The position numbers and the translations under genes were made by a program. The notes beneath the pieces are model-generated. The model did not search any database. It was not told the origin of the DNA and saw only the letters and a program-made list of their open reading frames with translations. A stretch of 64,000 nucleotides of DNA from Flavobacterium seoulense (lineage in GTDB: Bacteria; Bacteroidota; Bacteroidia; Flavobacteriales; Flavobacteriaceae): positions 248,001-312,000 of the forward strand of contig NZ_JNCA01000001.1 in NCBI RefSeq assembly GCF_000695795.1. The letters are read 5' to 3'. Below are positions 38,449-46,779 of this stretch, piece after piece; the stretch's first letter is position 1; every line of letters begins with the position of its first letter.

Positions 38449-38652
38449 ATGAAGACAGAATGTAAAAGATTATGTATCTACCCAAAGGATATACAACGCA
38501 TAACAGGAAAGAGTTATCGCCAAAGTATTAGAATGCTACAAAAGTTAAAACAAGACTGTAATAAAGATAAAACTAGCCTTGTAAGTGTTGTTGAGTTTTG
38601 TGATTATACAGGTCTGAAATATGAACATGTAGAACCGCATATAGTTGGCTAG
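38449..38652 (+). CDS. Small predicted DNA-binding protein (67 aa)
   Basis: A 67-residue basic, helical protein (MKTECKRLCIYPKDIQRITG). The order DIQRITGKSYRQSIRMLQKLK looks like a helix-turn-helix with a basic recognition helix, and the C-terminal VSVVEFCDYTGLKYEHV adds two helices. Similar small proteins are, as I recall, common in Bacteroidota genomes. It is divergent from the DUF5675 cassette and could regulate it. Confidence 0.55.
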   Translation: MKTECKRLCIYPKDIQRITGKSYRQSIRMLQKLKQDCNKDKTSLVSVVEFCDYTGLKYEHVEPHIVG

Positions 38653-38849
38653 GAATATTGTGTGATTATTTAACTAGTCTAATATTTGGTGTACTTATCA
38701 AGTTTTAGTCTTGGTGTTCTCAGGCGTTTTTTGTAAATTAGCATTATCAAAATAGTATAAAACTAACTAAATTGATAGGGGTACAAATCGGAGTACTTTC
38801 ATTATATTCAATTATTGAAGTCAATAAATCCAAGCAACGAGAGAGTTGA

Positions 38850-38870
38850 TTCGAATCCCTTTCTCTCTGC
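38850..38870 (+). other. tRNA 3'-end remnant, candidate attachment site
   Basis: TTCGAAT (T-loop), CCCTT (T-stem 3' side), TCTCTCT (acceptor 3' strand) and a discriminator G follow in the exact tRNA order at 38850-38869. No anticodon arm lies upstream, and the bases before the T-loop (AGTTGA) cannot pair with CCCTT. The end would fit a tRNA-Ser. A terminator follows at once, as behind a native tRNA gene. This is what integrase-mediated insertion into a tRNA gene leaves at one end. No second copy was found elsewhere in the window. Confidence 0.6.
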
Positions 38871-38889
38871 GTATTTTAAATAAAGATTT

Positions 38890-38923
38890 AAAAACCCGAA
38901 AACAATATGTTTTCGGGTTTTTT
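38890..38923 (+). terminator. Terminator behind the tRNA remnant
   Basis: AAAAACCCGAAAACA (38890-38904) pairs with TGTTTTCGGGTTTTTT (38908-38923). Confidence 0.85.
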
Positions 38924-39062
38924 GTTTTTTCTGGTCTGTACTAACTGTTTACATTTCTTTATTTTGAATACTTCTCTTGGTTAATAATTGCTCGTATATT
39001 TTGTTAGTGAGTTTTAATGATAAACTAGCCTTTTTTTGTTGAAAATAGCGGGTTTCGGGTAA

Positions 39063-39122
39063 TGTGTCCCCCTAAAATTTGTGTTTTATCACCTTTCCAT
39101 TCAAAGAGAAAATCTATTTTTG
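39063..39122 (+). promoter_or_regulatory. Predicted HTCS operator and promoter, copy 4 (distant CE8)
   Basis: CCCT at 39070-39073 and ACCT at 39091-39094 are 21 bases apart. The spacer shares TTTGTGTTTT with the susC copy, and TATTTTTG at 39115-39122 fits the -7 element, 24 bases after the second block. It points toward the CE8 gene at 39279. Confidence 0.55.
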
Positions 39123-39278
39123 GCATTCTGGTATTGTATGGTAAAAATGAGATTCTTTTATAGTCAATGTGTAATAAAGGCTTTCTGTTAATAAAATAAG
39201 TTCTATTTTTAGCTTCCACATACTTAATAATTTAGAGGTTTTCGTGGGAAAAAATATTAATGATAAATAAATAAAGTG

Positions 39279-40271
39279 ATGATTTTAAATTTTTTAATGG
39301 CTTCTGTTTTATCCTTAAGTTGTTCATTTGGTTCTGTTTCAAAAAATATACAAAACGAAAAAAAAAGAAAAAAAACCTATGATATTGTTGTAGACGCAAA
39401 AGGAACAGGAGATTATCTAAGCGTTCAGGAAGCTTTAAATGCTGTCGCTTTTTCGAAAACAACTGAAACTAAAATTTTTGTCAAGAACGGAACTTACAAA
39501 GAAAAATTAGAAATCCCTTTAAATAAAAACAAGATTACTTTAATAGGCGAAAGCAAGGAAAAAGTCATAATTACTTATGATGATTATGCTTCGAAAAAAA
39601 ACAGTTCAGGAGAGAATATTGGAACTTCTGGTTCTGCTAGTTTTATTGTAACAGCAGATGATTTTAAGGCACAGAATATTACTTTCGAAAATTCATCAGG
39701 ACCTGTAGGGCAAGCCGTAGCAGTAAGGGTTGACGGAGACAGAATAATCTTTGATAATTGTAAATTTCTTGGATTTCAGGATACACTTTATCCGCGTAGT
39801 ACAACAAGCAGACAGTATTATAAAAATTGCTATATCGAAGGCACAGTTGATTTTATTTTTGGTGCTTCAACAGCAGTTTTTGACCAATGTGAAATTTTTG
39901 CAAAAGCTGATGGAGGTTATCTTACTGCGGCAAGTACAGACGAGAAAAATCTGTATGGATTGGTGTTTTTGAATTGTAGATTAACTACAAACTCAGGGAA
40001 TGGCAGTTATTATCTGGGACGACCTTGGAGAAATTATGCTAAAACGGTATTCATTCAATGCGAAATGGCAGCACATATTAAGCCTGAAGGTTGGCATAAT
40101 TGGGGTAAATCAGAAGCAGAAACTACTACTTTTTATGCCGAATATTTATCGACTGGTACAGGAGCAAATAATGCCTCGCGTGCGAAATGGTCGCATCTAT
40201 TAACTACAGATCAGTTAAAAAATCAGTATACCATAAAAACTATACTTAAAGATTGGGCTCCAGTTTTGTAA
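39279..40271 (+). CDS. Pectin methylesterase, family CE8 (third copy, separate from the locus)
   Basis: This 330-residue CE8 enzyme starts at the ATG at 39279 (a GTG at 39276 is adjacent). A hydrophobic N-terminus with a cysteine (LSLSC) suggests a signal peptide; a lipoprotein is possible but the lipobox is poor. Active-site motifs are complete: GTGDY, GQAVAV, FQDTLY, DFIFGAS and YLGRPW. It is closer to the 235 copy (GWHNWGK, DFIFG) than to the 3873 copy. It lies 9 kb beyond the HTCS gene, after an accessory block, but carries the same predicted operator. Confidence 0.92.
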   Translation: MILNFLMASVLSLSCSFGSVSKNIQNEKKRKKTYDIVVDAKGTGDYLSVQEALNAVAFSKTTETKIFVKNGTYKEKLEIPLNKNKITLIGESKEKVIITYDDYASKKNSSGENIGTSGSASFIVTADDFKAQNITFENSSGPVGQAVAVRVDGDRIIFDNCKFLGFQDTLYPRSTTSRQYYKNCYIEGTVDFIFGASTAVFDQCEIFAKADGGYLTAASTDEKNLYGLVFLNCRLTTNSGNGSYYLGRPWRNYAKTVFIQCEMAAHIKPEGWHNWGKSEAETTTFYAEYLSTGTGANNASRAKWSHLLTTDQLKNQYTIKTILKDWAPVL

Positions 40272-40322
40272 AGCTCGGACCTAATTAAAGTAATTTGAGA
40301 ATTCACGTGTAAAGATAGTTCT

Positions 40323-41303
40323 TTAAATTACCATTAAGTTACAACCTCGGATATCTGAGTTATCAAAACGTCCCAGTACTTCGAAAGAGTTATTGGGATT
40401 TTTTTTGCCCAAATCCTGTGTGGCAATAAAAGAACAGGAATTAATATTAGCTAAATCAATAACGTTAATTCCGCCTGTTTTTCCTTGAGAAACATACGTC
40501 AAAGCATCTTCGGTATCGCGGATAAGAATTTGCATCCAGGAAGGGCATTCAAATACGCCATTTCCTAATGAATAGGCTTGTGAAAGTAGTTCGGTCATGC
40601 CGTATTCAGAATGAATTGCCGAAACGCCAAAACCATTTTGTAATTGTTCGTGTAATTCTTCGCGAATCATTTCTTTGCGTTTGCCTTTCATACCACCGGT
40701 TTCCATAATGATGGTATTTTGAAGCTGGAATTTTTCTTTCTCAATTAAATCAAGTAGGGCATAGGTAACGCCAATTAAAATGATATTTTGTTCGGAGTTT
40801 TCTAATTCGATTATTTTTTTAATCAAATCGTCGTGGTTATGAAGATAAAAACCGCTTTCAGGATGATTAGAGAGCTTAATTAAGTCTTCGACCATGTAAA
40901 TTAATGAAGATCCTTCTCTTTCCAGATAGGATGGAAGTAAGGCTAAAACAGCATAGTTTTCGATATTGCCGTAAAATTCAGAGAATCCTTTTCGATAACT
41001 TTCTTCATAAAGTGTAACATCTGTGACAAGATGTTTACTTGTAATCATTCCTGTTGTACCGCTGCTGCTAAAAATAGTTTGAACAGGATCAGTATTAGAA
41101 ACAACATCATGACTTTTAAAAAACTGAATGGGTAAAAATGGGATTTGCTGTATCGTTTTTATACGTTGCACATCTGTTTTTAAAAAGTCGCAAAATTCAC
41201 GATATACTGGATTATTTTCATATTGAAAACGAAATACTTTTAAAGCGATTTTTTCAAATTGCTTTTGATTCGAAATGGTAAATATATCAGTAGCTGTAAT
41301 CAA
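40323..41303 (-). CDS. LuxE-like acyl-protein synthetase / adenylate-forming enzyme
   Basis: A 326-residue cytoplasmic protein of the acyl-protein synthetase (LuxE) branch of the adenylate-forming superfamily. The phosphate-binding loop FSSSGTTG lies near residues 88-95, followed by HSEYGMTELLSQAYS (about 235-250), the adenylation A5-type block, and GRFDNSDIRGCNL at the end. Such genes are part of the common Flavobacterium gene set, often tied to lipid or cell-surface synthesis. The substrate is unknown. The gene is convergent with the CE8 gene and transcribed after the T9SS-domain gene, with a terminator between. Confidence 0.85.
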   Translation of the reverse strand: MITATDIFTISNQKQFEKIALKVFRFQYENNPVYREFCDFLKTDVQRIKTIQQIPFLPIQFFKSHDVVSNTDPVQTIFSSSGTTGMITSKHLVTDVTLYEESYRKGFSEFYGNIENYAVLALLPSYLEREGSSLIYMVEDLIKLSNHPESGFYLHNHDDLIKKIIELENSEQNIILIGVTYALLDLIEKEKFQLQNTIIMETGGMKGKRKEMIREELHEQLQNGFGVSAIHSEYGMTELLSQAYSLGNGVFECPSWMQILIRDTEDALTYVSQGKTGGINVIDLANINSCSFIATQDLGKKNPNNSFEVLGRFDNSDIRGCNLMVI

Positions 41304-41349
41304 GAATTTTTTTGGTAAAGGTATAAATTAAAATTTTTTTCTTTGGCAT

Positions 41350-41381
41350 AAAAAAAGCTTCAAAATTCAAATTGAAGCTTT
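41350..41381 (-). terminator. Terminator after the T9SS-domain gene
   Basis: AAAGCTTCAA pairs with TTGAAGCTTT, and a T-run follows on the minus strand. Confidence 0.8.
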
Positions 41382-41402
41382 CTTGTTATTTAAGGGTTTG
41401 TA

Positions 41403-41744
41403 TTATCTCACGATTAATTTTCGGGTTGCAGTAGCATTTTGCTCGTTTATTTTGATAATATATACACCTGGTATTAGGTTAGAAACATTGAGCTCTCTGG
41501 AATTGAGTTGGGTTTGAAGTACTTTTTTTCCTAAAAGGTCAAAAATGATAATTTCCTTTTCGCTGTCGTTTTTAGTAGTGATATTCACTTTACCATTGTA
41601 TACAGGATTAGGATATAAATTCAAACCCTCAATAACAGAGGGACTATATTGGCTATTTTGCTGCGCTTTAGCTTCTTGAGCACTAATGCTCAAGGAACAG
41701 AAAAAAACCATTAAAATGATACTATAAAAGTAGTTTTTTTTCAT
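41403..41744 (-). CDS. Bare T9SS type A sorting-domain protein (113 aa)
   Basis: A 113-residue protein made of a signal peptide (to about residue 22, SISAQ), a ~15-residue Gln-rich linker and a complete type A T9SS C-terminal domain (NLYPNPVYNGKVNI, FDLLGKKVL, PGVYIIKI, RKLIVR). There is no room for a cargo domain. The product could be an adaptor for the T9SS or cell surface, or the remnant of a larger protein whose front was lost. It has its own terminator. Confidence 0.9.
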   Translation of the reverse strand: MKKNYFYSIILMVFFCSLSISAQEAKAQQNSQYSPSVIEGLNLYPNPVYNGKVNITTKNDSEKEIIIFDLLGKKVLQTQLNSRELNVSNLIPGVYIIKINEQNATATRKLIVR

Positions 41745-41795
41745 TAGCTTGACTTTGATATGTAAAGATAAGCAAAATATTTCAAATAGTATGCC

Positions 41796-41830
41796 AAAAA
41801 AACGCCCTCCTGTTATCAGGAAGGCATTTT
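41796..41830 (-). terminator. Terminator after the beta-helix lipoprotein gene
   Basis: AACGCCCTCCTG (41801-41812) pairs with CAGGAAGGCATT (41817-41828) allowing two mismatches. The minus strand continues with a T-run. Confidence 0.75.
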
Positions 41831-41854
41831 ATTATGATTGTATGATTTTGTTTA

Positions 41855-43039
41855 TTACAAACCTTTTGTCCATCCATTAGCCCATGTAGGAACTCCTGAA
41901 CCATTTCCTGCTCCAGTTGCAGTAGTTGACTCTGTGAAAACTTTAGTTACATCAACAGTTGTTCCAGCAGTAGCACTTCCTTTTGATTTAACCGTTACGT
42001 TTTCGAATTTTACGTTAGTTGCTAATAAGCCAGTTCCAACAAATGCAATACTTTCGTCATGTTGTACATCAAAACCAGTTTTCCAGTCTTTTAAAACTAC
42101 GTTGTCAAATTTACCTTTAGTTCCAAATCTTAATTTTAAAGCTTGAGATTCTGAACTTGTATCATTTGCTCCAGCTCCAATTAATGTAAGATTTTTGATA
42201 TTTGGGAAAGAAATTGGTGTAATAGAAAGGTTGTCACCGCTATTGTCTGCTTCGATACCTCTGTTACCAGCATTTGTTCTGATTCCGTACCAGTTTTCAC
42301 CATTACCAATCCATCCTTCAGTCCAGTCAAATAAATCGTCACCTACGATAGCTGCTTTGTTTGAAACAACTAAGTGTTTAGCATCTACAGTTCCACCAAA
42401 CCACTCAAATCCGTCATCAGAGCTTTCGTAAACCTGAACATAATCAATAGTTGTTCCTCTACCAACTCCAAATAAAGAAAGCCCGTTGAATTCTTTAGAA
42501 GAGCTGTAAGCAAAACCTGGGTATTCAATTCTTAAATATTTGATAGATCCAGAGTTATCGTTGTCTTCTTTTCCACCGTATGTTAGAGCAGAAACCTCTG
42601 CACTAGCAGTAAGACCTTTGTTGATAGTTGCTTTACCACATACTACTAATCCTCCCCAAGCACCTGGTTTTTGAACTTCAGATGTCATAATTACTGGACT
42701 TGTAGCAGTTCCCTGAACATCAATTGATCCTCCCTGAGCAATTGCAATGTAGCGTACTTCTTCTATCTTATCTTCTGCTACTGCTGTAGCCTGGATGATA
42801 ACACCTGGTTTAATAGTTAATTTAGCAGTGTTGTTAACAATTAGTTTTCCTGTAAGTTTGTAAGTTCCAGATTCTAAGATAACTTCTCCAGTATTGATTT
42901 CTCCTTGTAGATTGTCTCTAACTACTACGAAATCAGATTTTGGTTCATCGTTTTTGTTGTCATCGTTTGAGCAAGATGTTGTAAGTGTTACAAGCGATAA
43001 AGTTGCTAAGCCTAAAATTGTTGAAAGTGATTTTTTCAT
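41855..43039 (-). CDS. Surface lipoprotein with right-handed beta-helix, partner of TonB receptor
   Basis: A 394-residue lipoprotein; lipidation cysteine C23 (LTTSC) is followed by SNDD, as in surface lipoproteins. The body is a repetitive beta-helix (LIVNNTAKLTIKPGVIIQA, IKYLRIEYPGF, GTTIDYVQVYESSDDGFEWFGG, named by parts). It is the gene after the TonB-dependent receptor on the same strand, separated by 137 bases with a hairpin. The pair resembles receptor/lipoprotein couples induced by phosphate limitation in Flavobacteria. The ligand is unknown. The upstream spacer has several TGTTA words but no clean 11-base direct repeat. Confidence 0.75.
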   Translation of the reverse strand: MKKSLSTILGLATLSLVTLTTSCSNDDNKNDEPKSDFVVVRDNLQGEINTGEVILESGTYKLTGKLIVNNTAKLTIKPGVIIQATAVAEDKIEEVRYIAIAQGGSIDVQGTATSPVIMTSEVQKPGAWGGLVVCGKATINKGLTASAEVSALTYGGKEDNDNSGSIKYLRIEYPGFAYSSSKEFNGLSLFGVGRGTTIDYVQVYESSDDGFEWFGGTVDAKHLVVSNKAAIVGDDLFDWTEGWIGNGENWYGIRTNAGNRGIEADNSGDNLSITPISFPNIKNLTLIGAGANDTSSESQALKLRFGTKGKFDNVVLKDWKTGFDVQHDESIAFVGTGLLATNVKFENVTVKSKGSATAGTTVDVTKVFTESTTATGAGNGSGVPTWANGWTKGL

Positions 43040-43130
43040 TACTTTTTTTATTAGTTATGTTTATGCAAAGATTAAAACTTAAGTCTGAATGAATGTTAAG
43101 CTGTTATCATCTGTTTGTTATCTCTATTTT

Positions 43131-43168
43131 AAAGAAACATTAAGTTAACGCAAGCTCAATGTTTCTTT
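43131..43168 (-). other. Hairpin between TonB receptor and lipoprotein genes
   Basis: AAAGAAACATT (43131-43141) pairs with AATGTTTCTTT (43158-43168). The following T-run on the minus strand is weak. It may attenuate transcription into the lipoprotein gene. Confidence 0.5.
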
Positions 43169-43176
43169 AATGTTTC

Positions 43177-45915
43177 TTAGAATTGGTAGTTTATACCAAG
43201 TCCGAAAGTGATTCCTCTTTTGTAGTTCATTACTAATACATCGTTGTTAGCATTTTCCTGAACTCTTTTAAATTCTGGATTCAATAAGTTTCTTGCTCCA
43301 AAATCGATTCCAAGGCTTTTGTTAAGTCTGGTTTTAAAAACAAAATCTAAGGTTCCCATGGCTTTATCAACTAAGTTTCCTTTTCCTAGATTTCCAATTG
43401 CATAAAGCTTATCAGAATAGTGGTTGTAAGTTAATGTTGCTATAATTCCAGCATCCTTTTTCCAATTCTTAGCATACGATAAATCTGCATTTAAAATCAA
43501 ATCGGAAGCACCAGTAAATCCTGAATTAGTATCTGTTGAATTGATATTTAGCATACTTCTTGTTTCTTTTTGAACTTTTTCAGCATCTATATCTTGGTTT
43601 GTTTTCATGTAAGAAGCGTTAAACCCAAAAGAAAGCTTGTTTGTTAACTCTTCATCAAAGTCAAAAATATTTTTTCTTGCTTCTAATTCCACTCCGTAAG
43701 CATAACCTGTGTCTCCAATGTTTACCCAAGAAATATCATTTGAAGCTGAAGCGATAATAATTTCATTGATTGGGTCAAGTATATATTTTCCGAAAGCAGT
43801 AACTGAGAATAACTCGTCGCTTTTTGGAAACATTTCCCATTTTAAATCAAAGTTGTAGTTTTGAGATGGATATAAGTAAGGGTTACCTATTTTTGATTCC
43901 ATAACATCTTCATAAACGAATAATGCACGTTCTTTAAATTGTGGTAAAGTATAAGTTTTACTAGCTGCTAAACGAAGATTTTGTTTCTCATTCAATTCAT
44001 ACTTTAACACTAGATTTGGCAAAAATTCATTTCTGTCAAAAGTATTAATTCCTCCTCCTGCATCAAATTGTGTTCTCCATTCTACTGTTTGTGCAATTTT
44101 TTCGTATCTGAATCCTAAAACTGAGCTTAATTTATCTGTTAGCTTATATTCAAGGTTGGCAAATCCTGCGTGGATGTCCTGATCTCCACTATAAGTTTGT
44201 GGTGTCATTCCGGCAAAAGAACTTGTTGAGAATACACCATTACTATAATTTTGTTGATTGAAAAAATCATCTAAACTGTTAGGATTAACTCTTTCTTGTA
44301 AACCTGCTTCAGTTAGTTGGAAGTTAAACTGTATCGCTTCGAAATCACGTTTTTTGAATTTACCATTATAACCAGCTACAATTTTACCTTTTGAATCTCC
44401 ATCTTTTGGATTACCCAGTTTGTAAGTAAAAGCCATATTTGCGGCTATTTCATCTTCTTTTAGGTTTTGAAAATATCTTTGGTTGTCAGTAGTTGTTCTT
44501 TGGGCAATATTATAATAATTATTATCTCTGTAATGGAACAGCATATTTTGAGTTCTGTCAGGCATATTGCTTTCTACAGTATTGTAAGAAGCTCCCCAGT
44601 TGAAATCTATTTTATCTGTTAATTTATGGTTTCCTAATAATTGATTGATGAAAACTGAATTTTGAGTAAATGTTCCTCTTTGAACTTGTAAATCAGCATT
44701 GGCATTATCATAATCAGTATTGCTACCTACATAAATATCTCTGGCTTGCTCAGAAGAATTTACATATAATAAATTGTATCCAATTTTGTGATTCTTATTT
44801 AAACGATAGTTGGCATTAAACATACCAGTAGTATTGGTGTTGTAAGAGTATTTCTCTTGTGAGTATGATTTTTGATCAGCACCTTGAGAACTTACGGCTT
44901 TTGTTATTCCTTCTCTAAATTCATACCCATTACTAAAACTGGCAGTAGCAAAAAGACTTAATTTTCCTTCTTCACCAATGTTGAAATTTTTTCCTGCTTT
45001 TAAGCTAAAGTTTCCACCAAGTGGTGTTTCTTTTTTCGGGTTTAAGCTGTTCTCAAAAGTAAATGACGATAAAGGACTGTTAGGAACACCGTATGAAACA
45101 AAACCTGTTTTATTAGGTCCTTGTTGTAGCATAAAATTGTTTTTTCCTAAGGCATTTGTGTTTGCTTTTGATCCTATTGAAATTTCAAACATTCCATCTC
45201 CACGGTAGTCTTTAGAAACAATATCTACATTACCTCCGGCAAAGTCACCATAGATTCTTGAACCGTAAACCTTGTCTATAGAAATGTATTCAACGATATC
45301 TGTTGAGAAAATATCCAAAGCAATGTTTTTTCGTTCAGGATCATTTGAAGGAATTGGTAATCCATTCATAGAAGTAGAGTTGTAACGATCTCCTAATCCA
45401 CGTACATAAATGTTGTTATTGCCTTCTTGTTTTGAAACACCAGCTGTTTTTACAACAGCAGCAGCTACATCGCCAACTCCTTTTCGGGATAATTCCTGGG
45501 CTCCAATGTTTTGTTTGATTTCAACGGCATTTTTCTGCTCTAACAATAATGCTGTTTCTTTTTGTCTGTTGACTGTGTTTTTGATAACAACATCTTGTAG
45601 TGTAAAAGCTCCGGATGATAAGCTTTGATTAATTACAAGTTTAGCTCCGTTAGTTACTTTTACTGGAACTTCTTTAGTCTCATATCCTACAAATGTGTAT
45701 TGAAGGATGTAACTTCCTGGTTCGATACTAATGGTATATTTTCCATCAATATCAGTAGTAGTGTTAATTTTAGTGCCTTTTACAAAAACATTTGCAAAGG
45801 GAAGTGTTTCATTATTAGAATCTTTGTCTGTTATTACTCCTGAAATCGTACCTTTACTTTGAGCAAAGCTTAGTGTAGTAATAAAAAGTGTTAGAATGAA
45901 TAATCTAAGTTTCAT
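43177..45915 (-). CDS. TonB-dependent outer-membrane receptor, predicted Pho regulon member
   Basis: A 912-residue receptor with a signal peptide (to about residue 19, SFAQ). It has a carboxypeptidase-regulatory-like domain (about 22-110), a plug domain (NNNIYVRGLGDRYN, then SRIYGDFAGGNVDIVSKD) and a barrel ending in a C-terminal aromatic residue (GLGINYQF). It is not a SusC: length, plug signature and absence of a SusD partner differ. A predicted Pho box lies 46 bases ahead of the start, and the PhoB-like gene is divergent next door. Uptake of a phosphate-containing compound or its complex is likely. Confidence 0.9.
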   Translation of the reverse strand: MKLRLFILTLFITTLSFAQSKGTISGVITDKDSNNETLPFANVFVKGTKINTTTDIDGKYTISIEPGSYILQYTFVGYETKEVPVKVTNGAKLVINQSLSSGAFTLQDVVIKNTVNRQKETALLLEQKNAVEIKQNIGAQELSRKGVGDVAAAVVKTAGVSKQEGNNNIYVRGLGDRYNSTSMNGLPIPSNDPERKNIALDIFSTDIVEYISIDKVYGSRIYGDFAGGNVDIVSKDYRGDGMFEISIGSKANTNALGKNNFMLQQGPNKTGFVSYGVPNSPLSSFTFENSLNPKKETPLGGNFSLKAGKNFNIGEEGKLSLFATASFSNGYEFREGITKAVSSQGADQKSYSQEKYSYNTNTTGMFNANYRLNKNHKIGYNLLYVNSSEQARDIYVGSNTDYDNANADLQVQRGTFTQNSVFINQLLGNHKLTDKIDFNWGASYNTVESNMPDRTQNMLFHYRDNNYYNIAQRTTTDNQRYFQNLKEDEIAANMAFTYKLGNPKDGDSKGKIVAGYNGKFKKRDFEAIQFNFQLTEAGLQERVNPNSLDDFFNQQNYSNGVFSTSSFAGMTPQTYSGDQDIHAGFANLEYKLTDKLSSVLGFRYEKIAQTVEWRTQFDAGGGINTFDRNEFLPNLVLKYELNEKQNLRLAASKTYTLPQFKERALFVYEDVMESKIGNPYLYPSQNYNFDLKWEMFPKSDELFSVTAFGKYILDPINEIIIASASNDISWVNIGDTGYAYGVELEARKNIFDFDEELTNKLSFGFNASYMKTNQDIDAEKVQKETRSMLNINSTDTNSGFTGASDLILNADLSYAKNWKKDAGIIATLTYNHYSDKLYAIGNLGKGNLVDKAMGTLDFVFKTRLNKSLGIDFGARNLLNPEFKRVQENANNDVLVMNYKRGITFGLGINYQF

Positions 45916-45961
45916 AATTGATTAAATTTTTTGCAAAGAAATACCAGCTCTGTAAAGTTGG

Positions 45962-45978
45962 TGTTAATGGGTTGTTAC
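45962..45978 (-). promoter_or_regulatory. Predicted Pho box ahead of the TonB receptor
   Basis: On the minus strand this reads GTAACAACCCATTAACA, with two TAACA words 11 bases apart. It lies 46 bases from the start codon, like the boxes ahead of the porin, pstS and pstC genes. Confidence 0.6.
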
Positions 45979-46092
45979 GATTGTGTTTCTTGAATATTAC
46001 TAAATTGTTATCTCTTTAAATTACGGTTAACGGGAGTTTTATGCTGTTTTTTTATTGCTACATTTACAACGCAAAAGAAAATTTGCCAGATT

Positions 46093-46779
46093 ATGAAAAA
46101 GAAAAACACGAAGATTTTACTGGTTGATGATGAACCGGATATTTTAGAAATTGTTGGTTACAACCTTTCTCAGGAAGGCTATCAAATTGTTACTGCTTCT
46201 AATGGTAGAGAGGCAATTGCTAAAGCCAAAAAGGAATTACCTGATTTAATTATTATGGATGTAATGATGCCTGAAATGGATGGCATGGAAGCTTGTGAAA
46301 ACATTAGAAACATTCCGGAATTAAGCGAAGTAATTATAACTTTTCTAACAGCAAGAAGTGAAGATTACTCTCAGGTAGCTGGTTTTGATGCCGGAGCTGA
46401 TGATTATATCACAAAACCTATTAAGCCAAAGTTATTAGTAAGTAAAGTAAAAGCTTTGTTGCGAAGATTAAAAGAAGCTAACGAACAAGACAGCGAAACT
46501 CTAAATGTAGGAGGAATCGAAATTAATCGTGAAGAATATAAGATTATCAAAGATAGTGTTGAGATTGCTTTGCCTAGAAAGGAATTTGAATTGTTTTACC
46601 TTTTAGCTTCTAAACCTGGAAAAGTATTTAAAAGAGATGAGATTTTAGATAAAGTTTGGGGAAATGAAGTGGTTGTAGGAGGAAGAACTATTGATGTTCA
46701 TATTAGAAAATTGCGTGAAAAAATAGGCGATGATCTTTTTAAAACCATAAAAGGTGTTGGTTATAAATTTGAAGTATAG
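46093..46779 (+). CDS. phoB: PhoB-like response regulator (OmpR family)
   Basis: A 228-residue response regulator. Receiver domain: acidic pocket D12-D13, phosphoacceptor D56 (IIMDVMMPEMDG), conserved Lys in YITKPI. C-terminal winged helix of OmpR/PhoB type (LPRKEFELFYLLASKPGKVF, RTIDVHIRKLREKIG). The identity as PhoB rests on the company it keeps: a PhoR-like kinase gene next, then porin, pst and phoU genes with a common 11-base direct repeat. It is separated from the kinase gene by 288 bases. Confidence 0.85.
   Translation: MKKKNTKILLVDDEPDILEIVGYNLSQEGYQIVTASNGREAIAKAKKELPDLIIMDVMMPEMDGMEACENIRNIPELSEVIITFLTARSEDYSQVAGFDAGADDYITKPIKPKLLVSKVKALLRRLKEANEQDSETLNVGGIEINREEYKIIKDSVEIALPRKEFELFYLLASKPGKVFKRDEILDKVWGNEVVVGGRTIDVHIRKLREKIGDDLFKTIKGVGYKFEV

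Larger units (their letters stand above)
38653..39062. other. Gene-free stretch at the right end of the accessory region
   Basis: No protein gene is supported in 38653-39278. The stretch contains paired words GGGGTAC (38778-38784) and GGAGTAC (38790-38796), the tRNA 3'-end remnant (38850-38869), its terminator (38890-38923), and further right the HTCS-type operator of the CE8 gene. Confidence 0.6.

Noticed and set aside
39025..39219. 64-codon minus ORF upstream of the third CE8 gene
   Set aside because: It overlaps the predicted operator and promoter of the CE8 gene and has no recognisable features.
43090..43121. Pho box ahead of the beta-helix lipoprotein gene
   Set aside because: TGTTA words occur at 43094, 43102 and 43116, but adjacent spacings are 8 and 14 rather than 11; only the outer pair is 22 apart, so the evidence is too weak.
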